In this document: positions 8,768-18,241 of the stretch, piece after piece
How the letters are laid out: each line of letters begins with the position of its first letter
How positions within the stretch are numbered: the stretch's first letter is position 1
Assembly (NCBI GenBank): GCA_963669265.1
Contig: OY769916.1
Span: forward strand, 434,001 to 498,000
From: SZUA-547 sp963669265
Lineage (GTDB): Bacteria; Pseudomonadota; Alphaproteobacteria; Rhodobacterales; Rhodobacteraceae
DNA: 64,000 bases
Direction of reading: 5' to 3'
The notes under the pieces: model-generated
Told to the model about the DNA's origin: nothing
Database searches by the model: none
The model's input: the letters and a program-made list of their open reading frames with translations, nothing else
Made by a program: the position numbers and the translations under genes

Positions 8768-11700
8768 CTAGCTGCAGCCCGACGTCGCGCCGCAGGTGTT
8801 GCACTTCATGCACGTGCCATTGCGCACGAGGGTGAAGTTTCCGCATTCGCCGCAGGGGTCGCCCTCAAAACCCTTCATCCGGGCTTCGGCCACACGGTCC
8901 ATCACCGCGACGCCCGCCGCGCCGACGCTGGAGGCCGCCGCCGAGGCGCCCTTGCCCACCGTCTCGACCACCTGACCCGCTTCGATCGCCGCCGCGCTGG
9001 CGCTGGCCCGCTGCTGATCGACGCCGCCATTCAGCACATAAAGCTGGTTCGGCAGCGTTTGGCGCAGGAACCCGTTCGAGGCGTATTTCTTCACCATTTC
9101 GATCGCGGGCTGCGCCACTTCCTCAGGCGTTTCAGAGACGTTCTGCTTGCCCTCGCCTTCGCCGCCGCCCAGCGAGTCGAAGCGGATGCCCTCCTGCTCC
9201 ACATGCGCCAGATCGTTGCGGCCGAGATAGCTGACCGCCAGCTCGCGGAAGATGTAGTCGAGGATCGACGTGGCGTTCTTGATCGAGTCGTTGCCCTGCA
9301 CCATTCCCGCCGGCTCGAACCGGGTGAAAGTGAACTGCTCGACAAACCGGTCCAGCGGCACGCCATGCTGCAGACCCATCGAGATCGCGATGGCGAAATT
9401 GTTCATCATCGCCCGGAAGCCGGCGCCTTCCTTGTGCATGTCGATGAAGATCTCACCGAGATTGCCGTCATCGTATTCGCCAGTCCTGAGATAGACCTTG
9501 TGACCGCCGACGATGGCCTTCTGGGTATATCCGCGTCGCCGCTCCGGCAATGTGCTGCGGGTTTTCGCCTCGACCTCGCGGATCACCTCTTTGACCACGA
9601 CTTTCTCAACGATGCGCTCGGCCAGGTGCTCGGCGCGCAGCTGGGCGGGCTGATCCGACGACAAGGTCTCTGCCAGATCGTCCGCATCCTCGTCATCATC
9701 GATCAGTTGCGTCGCCAGCGGCTGGCTGAGCTTGGAGCCGTCGCGATAGAGTGCATTGGCTTTGACGCCCAGTTTCCAACTGAGAACATAGGCCTTCTGA
9801 CAATCCTCGATCGTGGCGTCGTTCGGCATGTTGATGGTCTTTGAGATCGCGCCCGAGATGAAGCTCTGCGCCGCCGCCATCATGCGGATATGGCTGTCGA
9901 CCGAGAGGTAGCGCTTGCCGATCTTGCCGCAAGGATTGGCGCAATCGAACACCGACAAATGTTGGTCTCTGAGCCCCGGCGCGCCTTCCAACGTCATTGT
10001 CCCGCAGACATGTGCGTTGGCCGCTTCGATCTCATCCTTCGAGAAACCGATCTCTTTCAGAAGATCAAAGGATGGGTCGTTCAGGCGGGCCGCGTCGAGG
10101 CCCAGAGTCTCGGTGCAGAACGCTTCGCCAAGCGTCCACTGATTGAACACGAACCGGATGTCGAAGGCCGAGGCGAGATTCTCCTCGATCTTCGCGATCT
10201 CCGCCGGTCCGAAACCTTTCGCGATCAGCGCGCCATGGCTGACGCCGGGCGCGCCAGACAGCGTGCCGAAACCGACCGCATAGTCGATGATCTCGCGAAT
10301 TGTGGGCTCGTTATAGCCCAACTTGCTCAGCGCCGCCGGCACGGAGCGGTTGATGATCTTGAAATAACCGCCGCCCGCGAGCTTCTTGAACTTCACCAGC
10401 GCGAAGTCGGGCTCGATGCCGGTGGTGTCGCAATCCATCACCAGACCGATCGTGCCGGTCGGCGCGATCACGCTGGCCTGCGCGTTGCGATAGCCATGCT
10501 TCTCGCCCAGCGACAGCGCGGTGTCCCAAGCGGCGACGGCGCGCGCCACCAGCCGCTCGTCGGGGCAACCCGCATGGTCGAGCGCCACCGGATTGGTCGC
10601 CAGCCCCTCATACCCGTCTTCAGCCCCCAGCGCCGCGCGGCGGTGGTTGCGGATCACGCGGAGCATATGCTCGGCGTTCTTCTCATATCCCGGGAACGGC
10701 CCAAGCTCACCCGCCATCTCCGCCGATGTGGCGTAAGAGACGCCGGTCAGGATCGCGGTCAGCGCGCCGCCCAAAGCCCGCCCTTCGTCCGAGTCGTAGC
10801 TGAAGCCGAGATTCATCAGCAGGCCGCCGATATTGGCGTAGCCCAGACCCAGCGTGCGGTACTCGTAGGAGAGCTGGGCGATCTCGGCGCTCGGGAACTG
10901 CGCCATCAGGACCGAGATCTCAAGCGTCACGGTCCACAGGCGCACCGCATGTTCATAGGCCTCGACATCAAACGCGCCGTCGGCCTGCAGGAAGGTCAGC
11001 AGGTTCAGCGAGGCCAGATTGCAGGCCGTGTCGTCGAGGAACATGTATTCCGAGCACGGGTTCGACGCGCGGATCGGACCAGAGGCCGGGCACGTATGCC
11101 AGTCGTTGATCGTATCGTGGTATTGCACGCCCGGATCGGCGCAGGCCCAGGCCGCGTGGCCGATCTGCTCCCAAAGATCGCGCGCCTTCACGGTCTTGGC
11201 GATCTTGCCATCGGTGCGGCGCACCAGCTCCCAATCCGCGTTGGTCTCAACCGCTTTCAGGAAAGCGTCGGTCACACGCACGGAGTTGTTGGAGTTCTGC
11301 CCGGCGACGGTGACGTAGGCCTCGGAGTCCCAGTCGGTGTCATAGGTCGGGAACTCGATGCTGGCGTAGCCCTGCGCCGCGTATTGCAGCACGCGCTTCA
11401 CATAGGTTTCCGGGATCGCCGCGCGCCGCGCCGCCTTGATCGTCTTCTTCAGCTGGTGATTGGCCTTCGGGTCGGTCGCACCGTCCTCCGAGCCGTCCCA
11501 GGCGCGGATTGCGCCAAAGATCTCATTCAGCAGCTTCTCGTGCATCTTCGAGCCGGCGACAAGGCTCGCCACCTTCTGCTCTTCGAGCACTTTCCAGTTG
11601 ATGAAATTCTCGATGTCGGGGTGATCCATATCGCAGATCACCATCTTCGCCGCGCGCCGCGTGGTGCCGCCCGACTTGATCGCGCCCGCCGCCCGGTCGC

Positions 11701-12481
11701 CGATTTTCAGGAAGCTCATCAGACCGGATGATTTGCCGCCGCCGCCGAGGGGTTCTTCCGCCGCCCGCAGCGACGAGAAATTGGTGCCGGTGCCGGAGCC
11801 GTATTTGAACAGACGCGCCTCACGGGTCCAGAGATCCATGATCCCGCCTTCGTTGACGAGGTCGTCATTCACCGACTGGATAAAACAGGCGTGCGGCTGG
11901 GGATGCTCGTAAGCCGAATCGGATTTCACCAGCTTACCGGTCTTGTAGTCGACATAGTGGTGGCCCTGCCCCGGGCCGTCGATGCCATAGGCCCAATGCA
12001 GACCGGTATTGAACCATTGCGGGGAGTTCGGCGCCGCCATCTGCTTGGCGAGCATGAAACGCATCTCATCGAAATAGGCCTGCGCATCCGATTCTTCTGA
12101 GAAATAACCGCCCTTCCAGCCCCAATAGGCCCAGGCGCCAGCGAGGCGGTCGAACACCTCGGTGGCGGAGGTCTCGCCGCCGTACCGCTCGTCCTCCGGC
12201 AATTTGCCCAGCGCCTTCTCATCGGGAACGGAGCGCCACAGGAAGGATGGGACGCCCTTTTCGCGCACTTTCTTCATCTCGGCGGGCACGCCCGCTTTGC
12301 GGAAGTATTTCTGCGCGATCACATCACAGGCGACCTGACTCCAGGACGCCGGCACGTCGATCTCATCCAGCTTGAAGACGATCGAGCCATCCGGATTGCG
12401 GATCTCGCTCGACGCCTTACGAAACTCGATCGCATCATAAGGCGAGGCGCCATCGGCCGTGAATCGACGCTCTATCTTCAT
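8768..12481 (-). CDS. nrdJ: vitamin B12-dependent (class II) ribonucleoside-diphosphate reductase
   Basis: Makes deoxyribonucleotides from ribonucleotides using adenosylcobalamin, independent of oxygen. The frame is open to 12583, but the conserved N-terminus MKIERRFT starts at 12481 and gives 1237 aa, the usual length of alphaproteobacterial NrdJ. The finger-loop motif NPCSE with the radical Cys is present, as is the GTGTNFSSLR region. The C-terminus ends in a Cys-rich redox/zinc tail (CGECG and CMKCNTCG). The gene is monocistronic, with its own promoter region upstream and a terminator downstream. Confidence 0.95.
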   Translation of the reverse strand: MKIERRFTADGASPYDAIEFRKASSEIRNPDGSIVFKLDEIDVPASWSQVACDVIAQKYFRKAGVPAEMKKVREKGVPSFLWRSVPDEKALGKLPEDERYGGETSATEVFDRLAGAWAYWGWKGGYFSEESDAQAYFDEMRFMLAKQMAAPNSPQWFNTGLHWAYGIDGPGQGHHYVDYKTGKLVKSDSAYEHPQPHACFIQSVNDDLVNEGGIMDLWTREARLFKYGSGTGTNFSSLRAAEEPLGGGGKSSGLMSFLKIGDRAAGAIKSGGTTRRAAKMVICDMDHPDIENFINWKVLEEQKVASLVAGSKMHEKLLNEIFGAIRAWDGSEDGATDPKANHQLKKTIKAARRAAIPETYVKRVLQYAAQGYASIEFPTYDTDWDSEAYVTVAGQNSNNSVRVTDAFLKAVETNADWELVRRTDGKIAKTVKARDLWEQIGHAAWACADPGVQYHDTINDWHTCPASGPIRASNPCSEYMFLDDTACNLASLNLLTFLQADGAFDVEAYEHAVRLWTVTLEISVLMAQFPSAEIAQLSYEYRTLGLGYANIGGLLMNLGFSYDSDEGRALGGALTAILTGVSYATSAEMAGELGPFPGYEKNAEHMLRVIRNHRRAALGAEDGYEGLATNPVALDHAGCPDERLVARAVAAWDTALSLGEKHGYRNAQASVIAPTGTIGLVMDCDTTGIEPDFALVKFKKLAGGGYFKIINRSVPAALSKLGYNEPTIREIIDYAVGFGTLSGAPGVSHGALIAKGFGPAEIAKIEENLASAFDIRFVFNQWTLGEAFCTETLGLDAARLNDPSFDLLKEIGFSKDEIEAANAHVCGTMTLEGAPGLRDQHLSVFDCANPCGKIGKRYLSVDSHIRMMAAAQSFISGAISKTINMPNDATIEDCQKAYVLSWKLGVKANALYRDGSKLSQPLATQLIDDDEDADDLAETLSSDQPAQLRAEHLAERIVEKVVVKEVIREVEAKTRSTLPERRRGYTQKAIVGGHKVYLRTGEYDDGNLGEIFIDMHKEGAGFRAMMNNFAIAISMGLQHGVPLDRFVEQFTFTRFEPAGMVQGNDSIKNATSILDYIFRELAVSYLGRNDLAHVEQEGIRFDSLGGGEGEGKQNVSETPEEVAQPAIEMVKKYASNGFLRQTLPNQLYVLNGGVDQQRASASAAAIEAGQVVETVGKGASAAASSVGAAGVAVMDRVAEARMKGFEGDPCGECGNFTLVRNGTCMKCNTCGATSGCS

Positions 12482-12627
12482 GTCTGTCCGTCCCTCTTCT
12501 GGTCCGGCGCGCGGACCTGTACCCTCGTCGCACCCCGTGTGGCTGAGGCGCGGATCGCTTATGTTCCTGGCGAAGGTCGCCATTTTGTTGTGTGTGCCGT
12601 TGCGGCTTGTGCCTCAGCAGGGTTGCA

Positions 12628-12674
12628 CCCCTACATCTTGTGGTTATCGCCGTCAGCCCCACTACTTTGTGTGG
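12628..12674 (-). promoter_or_regulatory. pair of candidate NrdR boxes upstream of nrdJ
   Basis: Reading the minus strand, CCACACAAAGTAGTGG (12674-12659) and CCACAAGATGTAGGGG (12643-12628) are imperfect 16-bp dyads resembling the NrdR box ACACWATATATWGTGT. Their starts are exactly 31 bp apart, the helical phasing typical of paired NrdR sites. The first box overlaps the candidate -10 element. Each box matches only 10-11 of 16 consensus positions. A third similar dyad, GCACAAAATGTGGCGT, lies 52 bp further upstream (12711-12726). Confidence 0.45.
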
Positions 12675-12692
12675 CTGAGACAAAAACGTCAA
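12664..12692 (-). promoter_or_regulatory. candidate promoter of nrdJ
   Basis: On the minus strand TTGACG (12692-12687) is followed after 17 nt by CAAAGT (12669-12664). The -35 is good and the -10 is weak, as is common for repressed promoters. It lies about 180 nt upstream of the nrdJ start. Confidence 0.35.
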
Positions 12693-12881
12693 ACAAAAAA
12701 TTGGGCAGATACGCCACATTTTGTGCTTGACGATCTTCTGCCCACTATAGCTGGGCGATTCACATTGCGATGCGGAAAATATTTTGCAGTGCAATAACTT
12801 GCGGTGGGAATGTCTGCGACCATCTGAGGGCAACACAGCTGGCGCCGGCGAACATTGTGAAGATGGCGCTGTTTAGCGCGC

Positions 12882-14627
12882 CTATTCAGGCAGACGTGCG
12901 GATCTCAACAACGCCGCAAGCCTGTTCGCGCTGGATTGGTCCCTGAAGAACTCGGTGGAAATGAATTCGCCGATCTTAAAGGTCGGATCGAGACGCAGCA
13001 GCGCGCTCACGTTCCGTTCGACGTCGCGCTCGCACTCGACCGCTGACGCAACGCCATAGGCGGCGGCGCGGCGTGTCAGGCGCGGCAACTCAGACAGCAC
13101 CTGAGCGACCTCCTGATGGCGGCCCATCAGATAGAACGCCACCACCTCTAACTCCCGGCAGTATTCCGGCAGAAACGGATCCAGCGATTTGGCTTGTTCA
13201 GCGTATTCCAGCGCCTTCTCCGGCTCTCCGCTCCACGTATAAAGTTCGCCCATGCGACCGACGACGTAGGCGTGATTGGGGTTGAGCGCGAGCGCGCGCT
13301 GAAAGTGGTACTCCGCCGAATCGAACGCCCGCTCATAGAGAGCGAGGGAACCGGCCACCCGATGGCACTCGGCTTCGTCCTCGCCCAAGGCCATGCCCCG
13401 CTCATTATCCGCCAGACAGAGATCCCAATACTCCTGATCGCAAGTCCATTCCCAGATCGAGGCGGCGGCGCAGGCGCGCCATGCGTAAGCCCGCGCATAC
13501 GACCCGTCCGCCTGAACGGCCCGGTCGAACCAGTCATACGCCTTGCGGGCGTTCTCGACCGTCACGCCGCCGATGCGGTGATAGGCCAAACCACGCACAA
13601 CGCAGTCCCACGCGGTAAGATCCGAGGGGCGCTTCGCCTTTGCGGCGACGAGCGCCGCGGATCCCTCGATACGACCAGCCACGGTCGCGACGATATTGGC
13701 CGCGATCTCATCCTGAACGTCAAAGAGCTCATCAAGCGCCGAATCGAATCTGTCCGCCCAAAGGTGGTCGCCGGATCGAGAGTCGATCAACTGCGCCGTC
13801 AGGCGAATTCGATCCCCAAGTTTTCGGACGCTGCCTTCCAGGTAGTATGCGACGCCGAGCGCGGGGCCGATATCCCGGAATTCGGGCGACGATCCTTTCA
13901 GCGCAAAACTTGCGTTGCGAGAGACGACGAAGAGATGCCGAAAGCGCGCAAGTTCGGTGATCAGATCTTCGGTGAAGCCATCGGCGAAATAGTCCTGCTC
14001 CGGATCCCCGGACATGTTGAGAAACGGTAGAATCGCAACGCCATTATCGCGAACGGCCCTCGTTGACCCGTCTTTCTTCGCGACTTTTTCGATCAGACCG
14101 CTGCCACAGGAATGCCTCGCCAACTCATCAACGACGCGGTAGAGCCGGATGGGCTCGGAAATATTCTTGAGTTCCGCCGGTCCCAGATCCTCGAAGGTGA
14201 GCAAGGCGGTTCGCTTGACCTGATCGAAGACCTGCGAACTGACGGTGACCGAGTCGGGCGCGGCCGTCGCCTCGATCCGGGCGGCGATATTCACGCCATC
14301 TCCCAACAGATCGTCGCCCTGACACACGACGTCAGCCAGATGCACCCCAACGCGCAATTGCAGCCCGTCCGGGTCGTCTCGACGCTGGGAAATGAGGTCA
14401 CGCTGAATGTCGAAAGCCGAACGGACCGCGCTGACCGGACTTGGGAATTCCATCATTACGCCATCGCCAGCACGGTGAAAAATGCGCCCGCCGCCGTCGG
14501 CGACCCTGGATTCAAGGCCCTGAATTAGTCGATCGACGCGCGACAGCGCATCTTCTTCATTCTCGCCCGCCCGCTGCGAAAACCCGACGACATCCGCGGC
14601 GACAATCGCCGCCATCCGGCGCTCCAT
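12882..14627 (-). CDS. class III adenylate/guanylate cyclase fused to a TolB-like domain and TPR repeats
   Basis: A 581-aa soluble signalling protein. Residues 5-165 form a class III cyclase domain with the metal-binding Asp residues at D12 (VAADVVGFS) and D55 (HRAGDGVMMEF), plus GDGVNIAARIE. Residues 205-320 form the TolB/FlgO-like domain seen in rhizobial and roseobacterial cyclases (VAILPFLNMSGDPEQDYF, then GFTEDLITELAR). The C-terminal 220 residues contain TPR-like helices (AEYHFQRALALNPNHAYV, EKALEYAEQAKSLDP). No membrane segment was seen. Whether it makes cAMP or cGMP is not decided by sequence. It lies alone, divergent from the EF-G-like gene. Confidence 0.85.
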   Translation of the reverse strand: MERRMAAIVAADVVGFSQRAGENEEDALSRVDRLIQGLESRVADGGGRIFHRAGDGVMMEFPSPVSAVRSAFDIQRDLISQRRDDPDGLQLRVGVHLADVVCQGDDLLGDGVNIAARIEATAAPDSVTVSSQVFDQVKRTALLTFEDLGPAELKNISEPIRLYRVVDELARHSCGSGLIEKVAKKDGSTRAVRDNGVAILPFLNMSGDPEQDYFADGFTEDLITELARFRHLFVVSRNASFALKGSSPEFRDIGPALGVAYYLEGSVRKLGDRIRLTAQLIDSRSGDHLWADRFDSALDELFDVQDEIAANIVATVAGRIEGSAALVAAKAKRPSDLTAWDCVVRGLAYHRIGGVTVENARKAYDWFDRAVQADGSYARAYAWRACAAASIWEWTCDQEYWDLCLADNERGMALGEDEAECHRVAGSLALYERAFDSAEYHFQRALALNPNHAYVVGRMGELYTWSGEPEKALEYAEQAKSLDPFLPEYCRELEVVAFYLMGRHQEVAQVLSELPRLTRRAAAYGVASAVECERDVERNVSALLRLDPTFKIGEFISTEFFRDQSSANRLAALLRSARLPE

Positions 14628-14795
14628 AATGCGCTCCCAAGTCCAAGCTCACTAAGGTTAGGTAAGCTTCTCGTCAGCTTAGCCATACCGGACCAAGCGT
14701 TCCAGCGCTTTACCGCGGCGCCAATCTCGCGCTAGCCTGCGGCGTATTAATGGGGCCGCCCCCGCAAAAACGAAACGAATTTGGGAGGATCCGTC

Positions 14796-16736
14796 ATGAC
14801 ACGCTGCGTCGCCGTTTTGGGCGCCGCGGGCGTCGGCAAGTCAACGCTGGTCGACCATCTCGCGACGCTTGAAGGTTCCGCCCCGCCCTCAGCGGAACAT
14901 GACGACATCAGATGCGCCGAATTCAGGTATCTCGATGAAAAATGGACCGCGCTCGACTGTCCGGGCGGCGTGGAGTTCCAACAGCATTCACTCGACGCGC
15001 TTCTGGTCTCGGACGCGGCGATCATCGTTCTTTCGCCGGACCCGGACCATGCTGTGCTCGCCGCCCCTTTTATCCGCATGGCCGAAGCCTCTGGCGTGCC
15101 GCATTACTTTTTCGTCAATCGCATGGATGAAGCGCGCGGCCGCCTGCGGGACGTGATCGCCGCTGTGCAGGGTTACTCCGCCCAACCGGTCGCGCTGCGT
15201 CAGGCGCCGATTCGCGATGGCGACAAAATCGTCGGCGCCGTCGATCTCGTCTCCGAGCGCGCGTGGAAATATCAGGAAGAGCAACCCTCAGCCTTGATCG
15301 AGATTCCCGACGACATGATCGCGCGCGAACAGGAGGCGCGTGAAAGCCTGCTGGAAAGCCTCGCCGATTTCGATGACGCGCTGATGGAGGAGTTGATCGA
15401 GGATCGTCAGCCCGCCAACGACGCGGTCTACGCCATCTGCGCGCGGGTGCTGGAGGAATCGCGGCTGGCACCGGCGCTCTGCGGTTCGGCCCTGCATGGC
15501 AACGGCGTCTTCCGATTGATGAAGGCGCTGAGGCACGAAGCGCCGACGCCGGAGCAAACCCGCCAGCGCCTGTCGGGCGCGGCAGCCGCCGTGTTTCACG
15601 CCCAGCACCGCAAGCATGTCGGCAAGACCACGTTCCTGCGCGCCCTGAACGGCGCGGTCAAAGCCGGATCCACTTTGGGCGGCAAGCCGGTGGCCATGCT
15701 GGCCGAACCCTTCGGCGAGAAACCCAAGGCGGTCGCCGACGTGCAGGCCGGCGACGTCCTGTCGGCGATGAAAGCCGACCACCTGTCGCCCGGCAAGCTC
15801 TACACCGAGGACGCCGAATCCGCCCCGCCCGACTGGTGGACGCCGTTGCCGCCGGTCTGGTCGCGCGCGGTCTCGCCGAAATCGGACCGCGACGACGCCA
15901 AACTGTCCGAATCTCTGGCGAAGCTGGCGTCGGATGATCCGTCTGTCACTGTCTCTCACGATTCGGAGACCGGCGCCCAGGTCCTCGCCTGCCAGGGCGG
16001 CCAGCATCTGAAACGCGCCCGATCGGTGTTGGCGGAGGTCTTCGGGGTGGAGACAGAAGAGGCTGATGTCTCCCCCACCTATCGGGAGACGATCACCCGG
16101 TCGCTCAACACCCATTATCGCCACAAGAAGCAATCCGGCGGCGCCGGACAGTTCGCGGACGTAAAGCTGACCGTCGCGCCCAACCCCCGCGGCTCTGACT
16201 TTTCATTCGATCAGAAGATCCATGGCGGATCGGTTCCCCGCCAGTTCATCCCCGCCGTCGAACACGGCGCGAAGGAGGCGATGCAGAAAGGTCCGCTGGG
16301 CTTTCCGGTGATCGACGTCGCGGTGACCCTGACCGACGGGCAATATCACTCCGTCGACAGCTCAGACATGGCGTTCCGCATCGCCGGGCGATCCGGCGTG
16401 GCGGAGGCGCTGGCCGAAGCCGGCCCCGTGCTTCTTGAACCAATTTATGAAGTTGTGTTTCACGCCCCATCCACATTCACTGGCGCGCTTAACCCCTTGA
16501 TATCTCAGCGTCGCGGACAGATGCTTGGTATCGACAGGGACAACGCCGCCGAGGGTTGGGACGTGGTGCGCGCGCTGATGCCCGGCGCGGCGCTGGATGG
16601 GTTGATCGCCGATCTGCGCTCCATCACGCAAGGCGTCGGCCGGTTCGAGACCGAGTTCGCGCATTTTCAGGAGATCTATGGTCGAGAGGCCGATCAGGTG
16701 GTTGAGGAGCGCCGTCAGGCTGGCAACCGCCGCTGA
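14796..16736 (+). CDS. elongation factor G-like translational GTPase with altered G3 motif
   Basis: A 646-aa protein with EF-G domain order: a GTPase domain, domain II, then domains III-V (SGGAGQFADVKLTV, SSDMAFRIAG, LEPIYEVVF, RRGQMLGID). The ATG at 14796 follows GGGAGG by 7 nt; an earlier in-frame start at 14781 is not needed. The P-loop GAAGVGKST is at 9-17 and NRMD replaces NKMD at 108-111. The G3 motif reads DCPGG at 54-58 rather than DTPGH, so the catalytic-activating His is missing. It is about 50 aa shorter than canonical EF-G. It belongs to the EF-G-like paralogue group, not the housekeeping fusA, and its role is unknown. Confidence 0.8.
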   Translation: MTRCVAVLGAAGVGKSTLVDHLATLEGSAPPSAEHDDIRCAEFRYLDEKWTALDCPGGVEFQQHSLDALLVSDAAIIVLSPDPDHAVLAAPFIRMAEASGVPHYFFVNRMDEARGRLRDVIAAVQGYSAQPVALRQAPIRDGDKIVGAVDLVSERAWKYQEEQPSALIEIPDDMIAREQEARESLLESLADFDDALMEELIEDRQPANDAVYAICARVLEESRLAPALCGSALHGNGVFRLMKALRHEAPTPEQTRQRLSGAAAAVFHAQHRKHVGKTTFLRALNGAVKAGSTLGGKPVAMLAEPFGEKPKAVADVQAGDVLSAMKADHLSPGKLYTEDAESAPPDWWTPLPPVWSRAVSPKSDRDDAKLSESLAKLASDDPSVTVSHDSETGAQVLACQGGQHLKRARSVLAEVFGVETEEADVSPTYRETITRSLNTHYRHKKQSGGAGQFADVKLTVAPNPRGSDFSFDQKIHGGSVPRQFIPAVEHGAKEAMQKGPLGFPVIDVAVTLTDGQYHSVDSSDMAFRIAGRSGVAEALAEAGPVLLEPIYEVVFHAPSTFTGALNPLISQRRGQMLGIDRDNAAEGWDVVRALMPGAALDGLIADLRSITQGVGRFETEFAHFQEIYGREADQVVEERRQAGNRR

Positions 16737-16762
16737 GGTCGTCTGAGAAGCGCTAATCGCCC

Positions 16763-17308
16763 TCAGATGCGCCGGGGCCGGGTCAGCACCCGGCTCCGCT
16801 CTTCCCGCCGCACCGGCTGAAAGCCCCAGCGCTGGTAAAGACCGAGCGCCCGGGGATTGTCGAGCGTGCAGGTGTTGAGCGTCATCTTTTCGATGCCGCG
16901 ATCCCACGCCATGCCGATCGCGGCGCTCAGAAGCCACTCGCCCAGCCCGCGCCCGACCGCGCGCGGCGCCAGCCCGAAATAGGCGAGATCACAGATCCCG
17001 TCTTCACGGAAATCCAGCAGATAGAACCCGGCGGGCGCGCCTTTCAGATTTAGAACGTAAAGTTCGACCTTGGGGTCCTGCACGAACGCCGTCGTCTCGG
17101 CCGGGCGCTCGTGCAAATCCACCCATTCGTACTCTTCGCCCACCACATCATAGAGATAGAAGAAGAAATCGACCGGCGGATCCTCCGCCATGATCAGCGA
17201 CAGCCCACGCTGCAGGGGCGCCGGGGGCTGCGGCCGATCCGGCCTTCGGGTCATCTCAAGCCAGGTGACGGTGTAAGGGACCTCGGTCCCAACGGGCAGC
17301 TCGTTCAT
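16763..17308 (-). CDS. GNAT family N-acetyltransferase
   Basis: A 181-aa acetyltransferase with a C-terminal GNAT core: a beta-bulge region (LAYFGLAPRAVGRGLGEWLL) with the acetyl-CoA-binding R/Q-x-x-G-x-G/A-like loop GRGLGEWLL near 121-129, and the NPRALGLYQRWGFQPV ending typical of the fold. The substrate is unknown. It begins 6 nt after the sseA stop on the same strand and is probably cotranscribed with it. Confidence 0.75.
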   Translation of the reverse strand: MNELPVGTEVPYTVTWLEMTRRPDRPQPPAPLQRGLSLIMAEDPPVDFFFYLYDVVGEEYEWVDLHERPAETTAFVQDPKVELYVLNLKGAPAGFYLLDFREDGICDLAYFGLAPRAVGRGLGEWLLSAAIGMAWDRGIEKMTLNTCTLDNPRALGLYQRWGFQPVRREERSRVLTRPRRI

Positions 17309-17314
17309 AGCACC

Positions 17315-18160
17315 CTACCCGGTCTCGATCGGCAAATCCTCGAACGCTCCCCACTCGGCCCAGGATCCGTCATAGAGCGCATGTCGGCTGTGACCGATCT
17401 GCTCCAGCGCCAGTGACAGAATCGCCGCCGTGACGCCCGACCCGCAGGAGGTGACGACCGGCTTGTCCAGATCCACATCCGCGCCCTCGAAGATCTTGCG
17501 GATCGCCTCTGCGTCTTTCAGCGTGCCGTCTGCGTTCAACAGCTTGGTGTAGTGCACATTCTTCGCGCCCGGAATGTGGCCTGCGCGCAATCCGGCGCGC
17601 GGTTCGGGCTCCTGTCCTGCAAACCGCCCCGGGCCCCGCGCATCGACGATCTGCTCAGCGCCCAGTTTCACCGCAAGGGCGATCTGGGTGGCGTCGCGCA
17701 GCAGGCTCAGATCCTTGCGCGCCGTCAGATGCCGGTCGCGCTGAACCGGAGGCGTGTCATCAACCGGCAACCCCTCCGCCTTCCACTTTGGCAATCCCCC
17801 ATCCAGCACCGAGACGTCGCGGTGCCCGAACAGACGAAACAGCCACCAGACACGCGCCGCGCTGAACAAGCCGGCGCCGTCATAGACCACCACCTTGTGG
17901 CCGTCGCCGATCCCCTTGCGCCGCACGCGAGAGACAAACTTCTCGACCGGCGGAACCATATGCGGCAGGCCAGAGGCCGTGTCTGCAATCTCGTCGATGT
18001 CGAAGAACACGGCGCCCGGAATATGCTCGGCCTCATATTCCGCTATGGGATCGCGGTTCGCATCCGGCAGATACCAGGACGCATCGACGATCCGCACATC
18101 CGGCGCATTCAGGCGCTCGGCCAGCCAGCTTGTCGACACCAGGTTTTCAGACTGTTGCAT
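17315..18160 (-). CDS. sseA: 3-mercaptopyruvate sulfurtransferase
   Basis: Transfers sulfur from 3-mercaptopyruvate to thiols or cyanide. The 281-aa protein has two rhodanese domains, and the active-site loop CGSGVT with Cys239 is the mercaptopyruvate type rather than the thiosulfate type. The start at 18160 has GGAG 9 nt upstream and removes 19 unconserved residues of the longer open frame. It is downstream of an mscS-like gene and of cysK on the same strand, giving a loose sulfur-metabolism context. Confidence 0.9.
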   Translation of the reverse strand: MQQSENLVSTSWLAERLNAPDVRIVDASWYLPDANRDPIAEYEAEHIPGAVFFDIDEIADTASGLPHMVPPVEKFVSRVRRKGIGDGHKVVVYDGAGLFSAARVWWLFRLFGHRDVSVLDGGLPKWKAEGLPVDDTPPVQRDRHLTARKDLSLLRDATQIALAVKLGAEQIVDARGPGRFAGQEPEPRAGLRAGHIPGAKNVHYTKLLNADGTLKDAEAIRKIFEGADVDLDKPVVTSCGSGVTAAILSLALEQIGHSRHALYDGSWAEWGAFEDLPIETG

Positions 18161-18241
18161 GCTCAGAAGCTCCGATTTGCGTCCCTTGTCGGTATCGGGG
18201 CTTGGGCCCAGGATCAAGAGTCTCGAAATCTACTGCGGCAT

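Larger units (their letters stand above)
12482..12881. other. 400-nt non-coding interval upstream of nrdJ
   Basis: This interval holds the nrdJ promoter and the NrdR-like dyads, and its 12680-12800 part is AT-richer than its surroundings. No cobalamin riboswitch signature was found on the strand leading into nrdJ. The short open frames here have no recognisable coding character. Confidence 0.6.

Noticed and set aside
9890..11731. 613-aa plus-strand open frame antisense to nrdJ
   Set aside because: The minus-strand NrdJ protein is complete and conserved; the opposite frame is a typical high-GC shadow with no domain.
12482..12881. Cobalamin riboswitch upstream of nrdJ
   Set aside because: No B12-box or the expected paired helices were recognised on the nrdJ strand.
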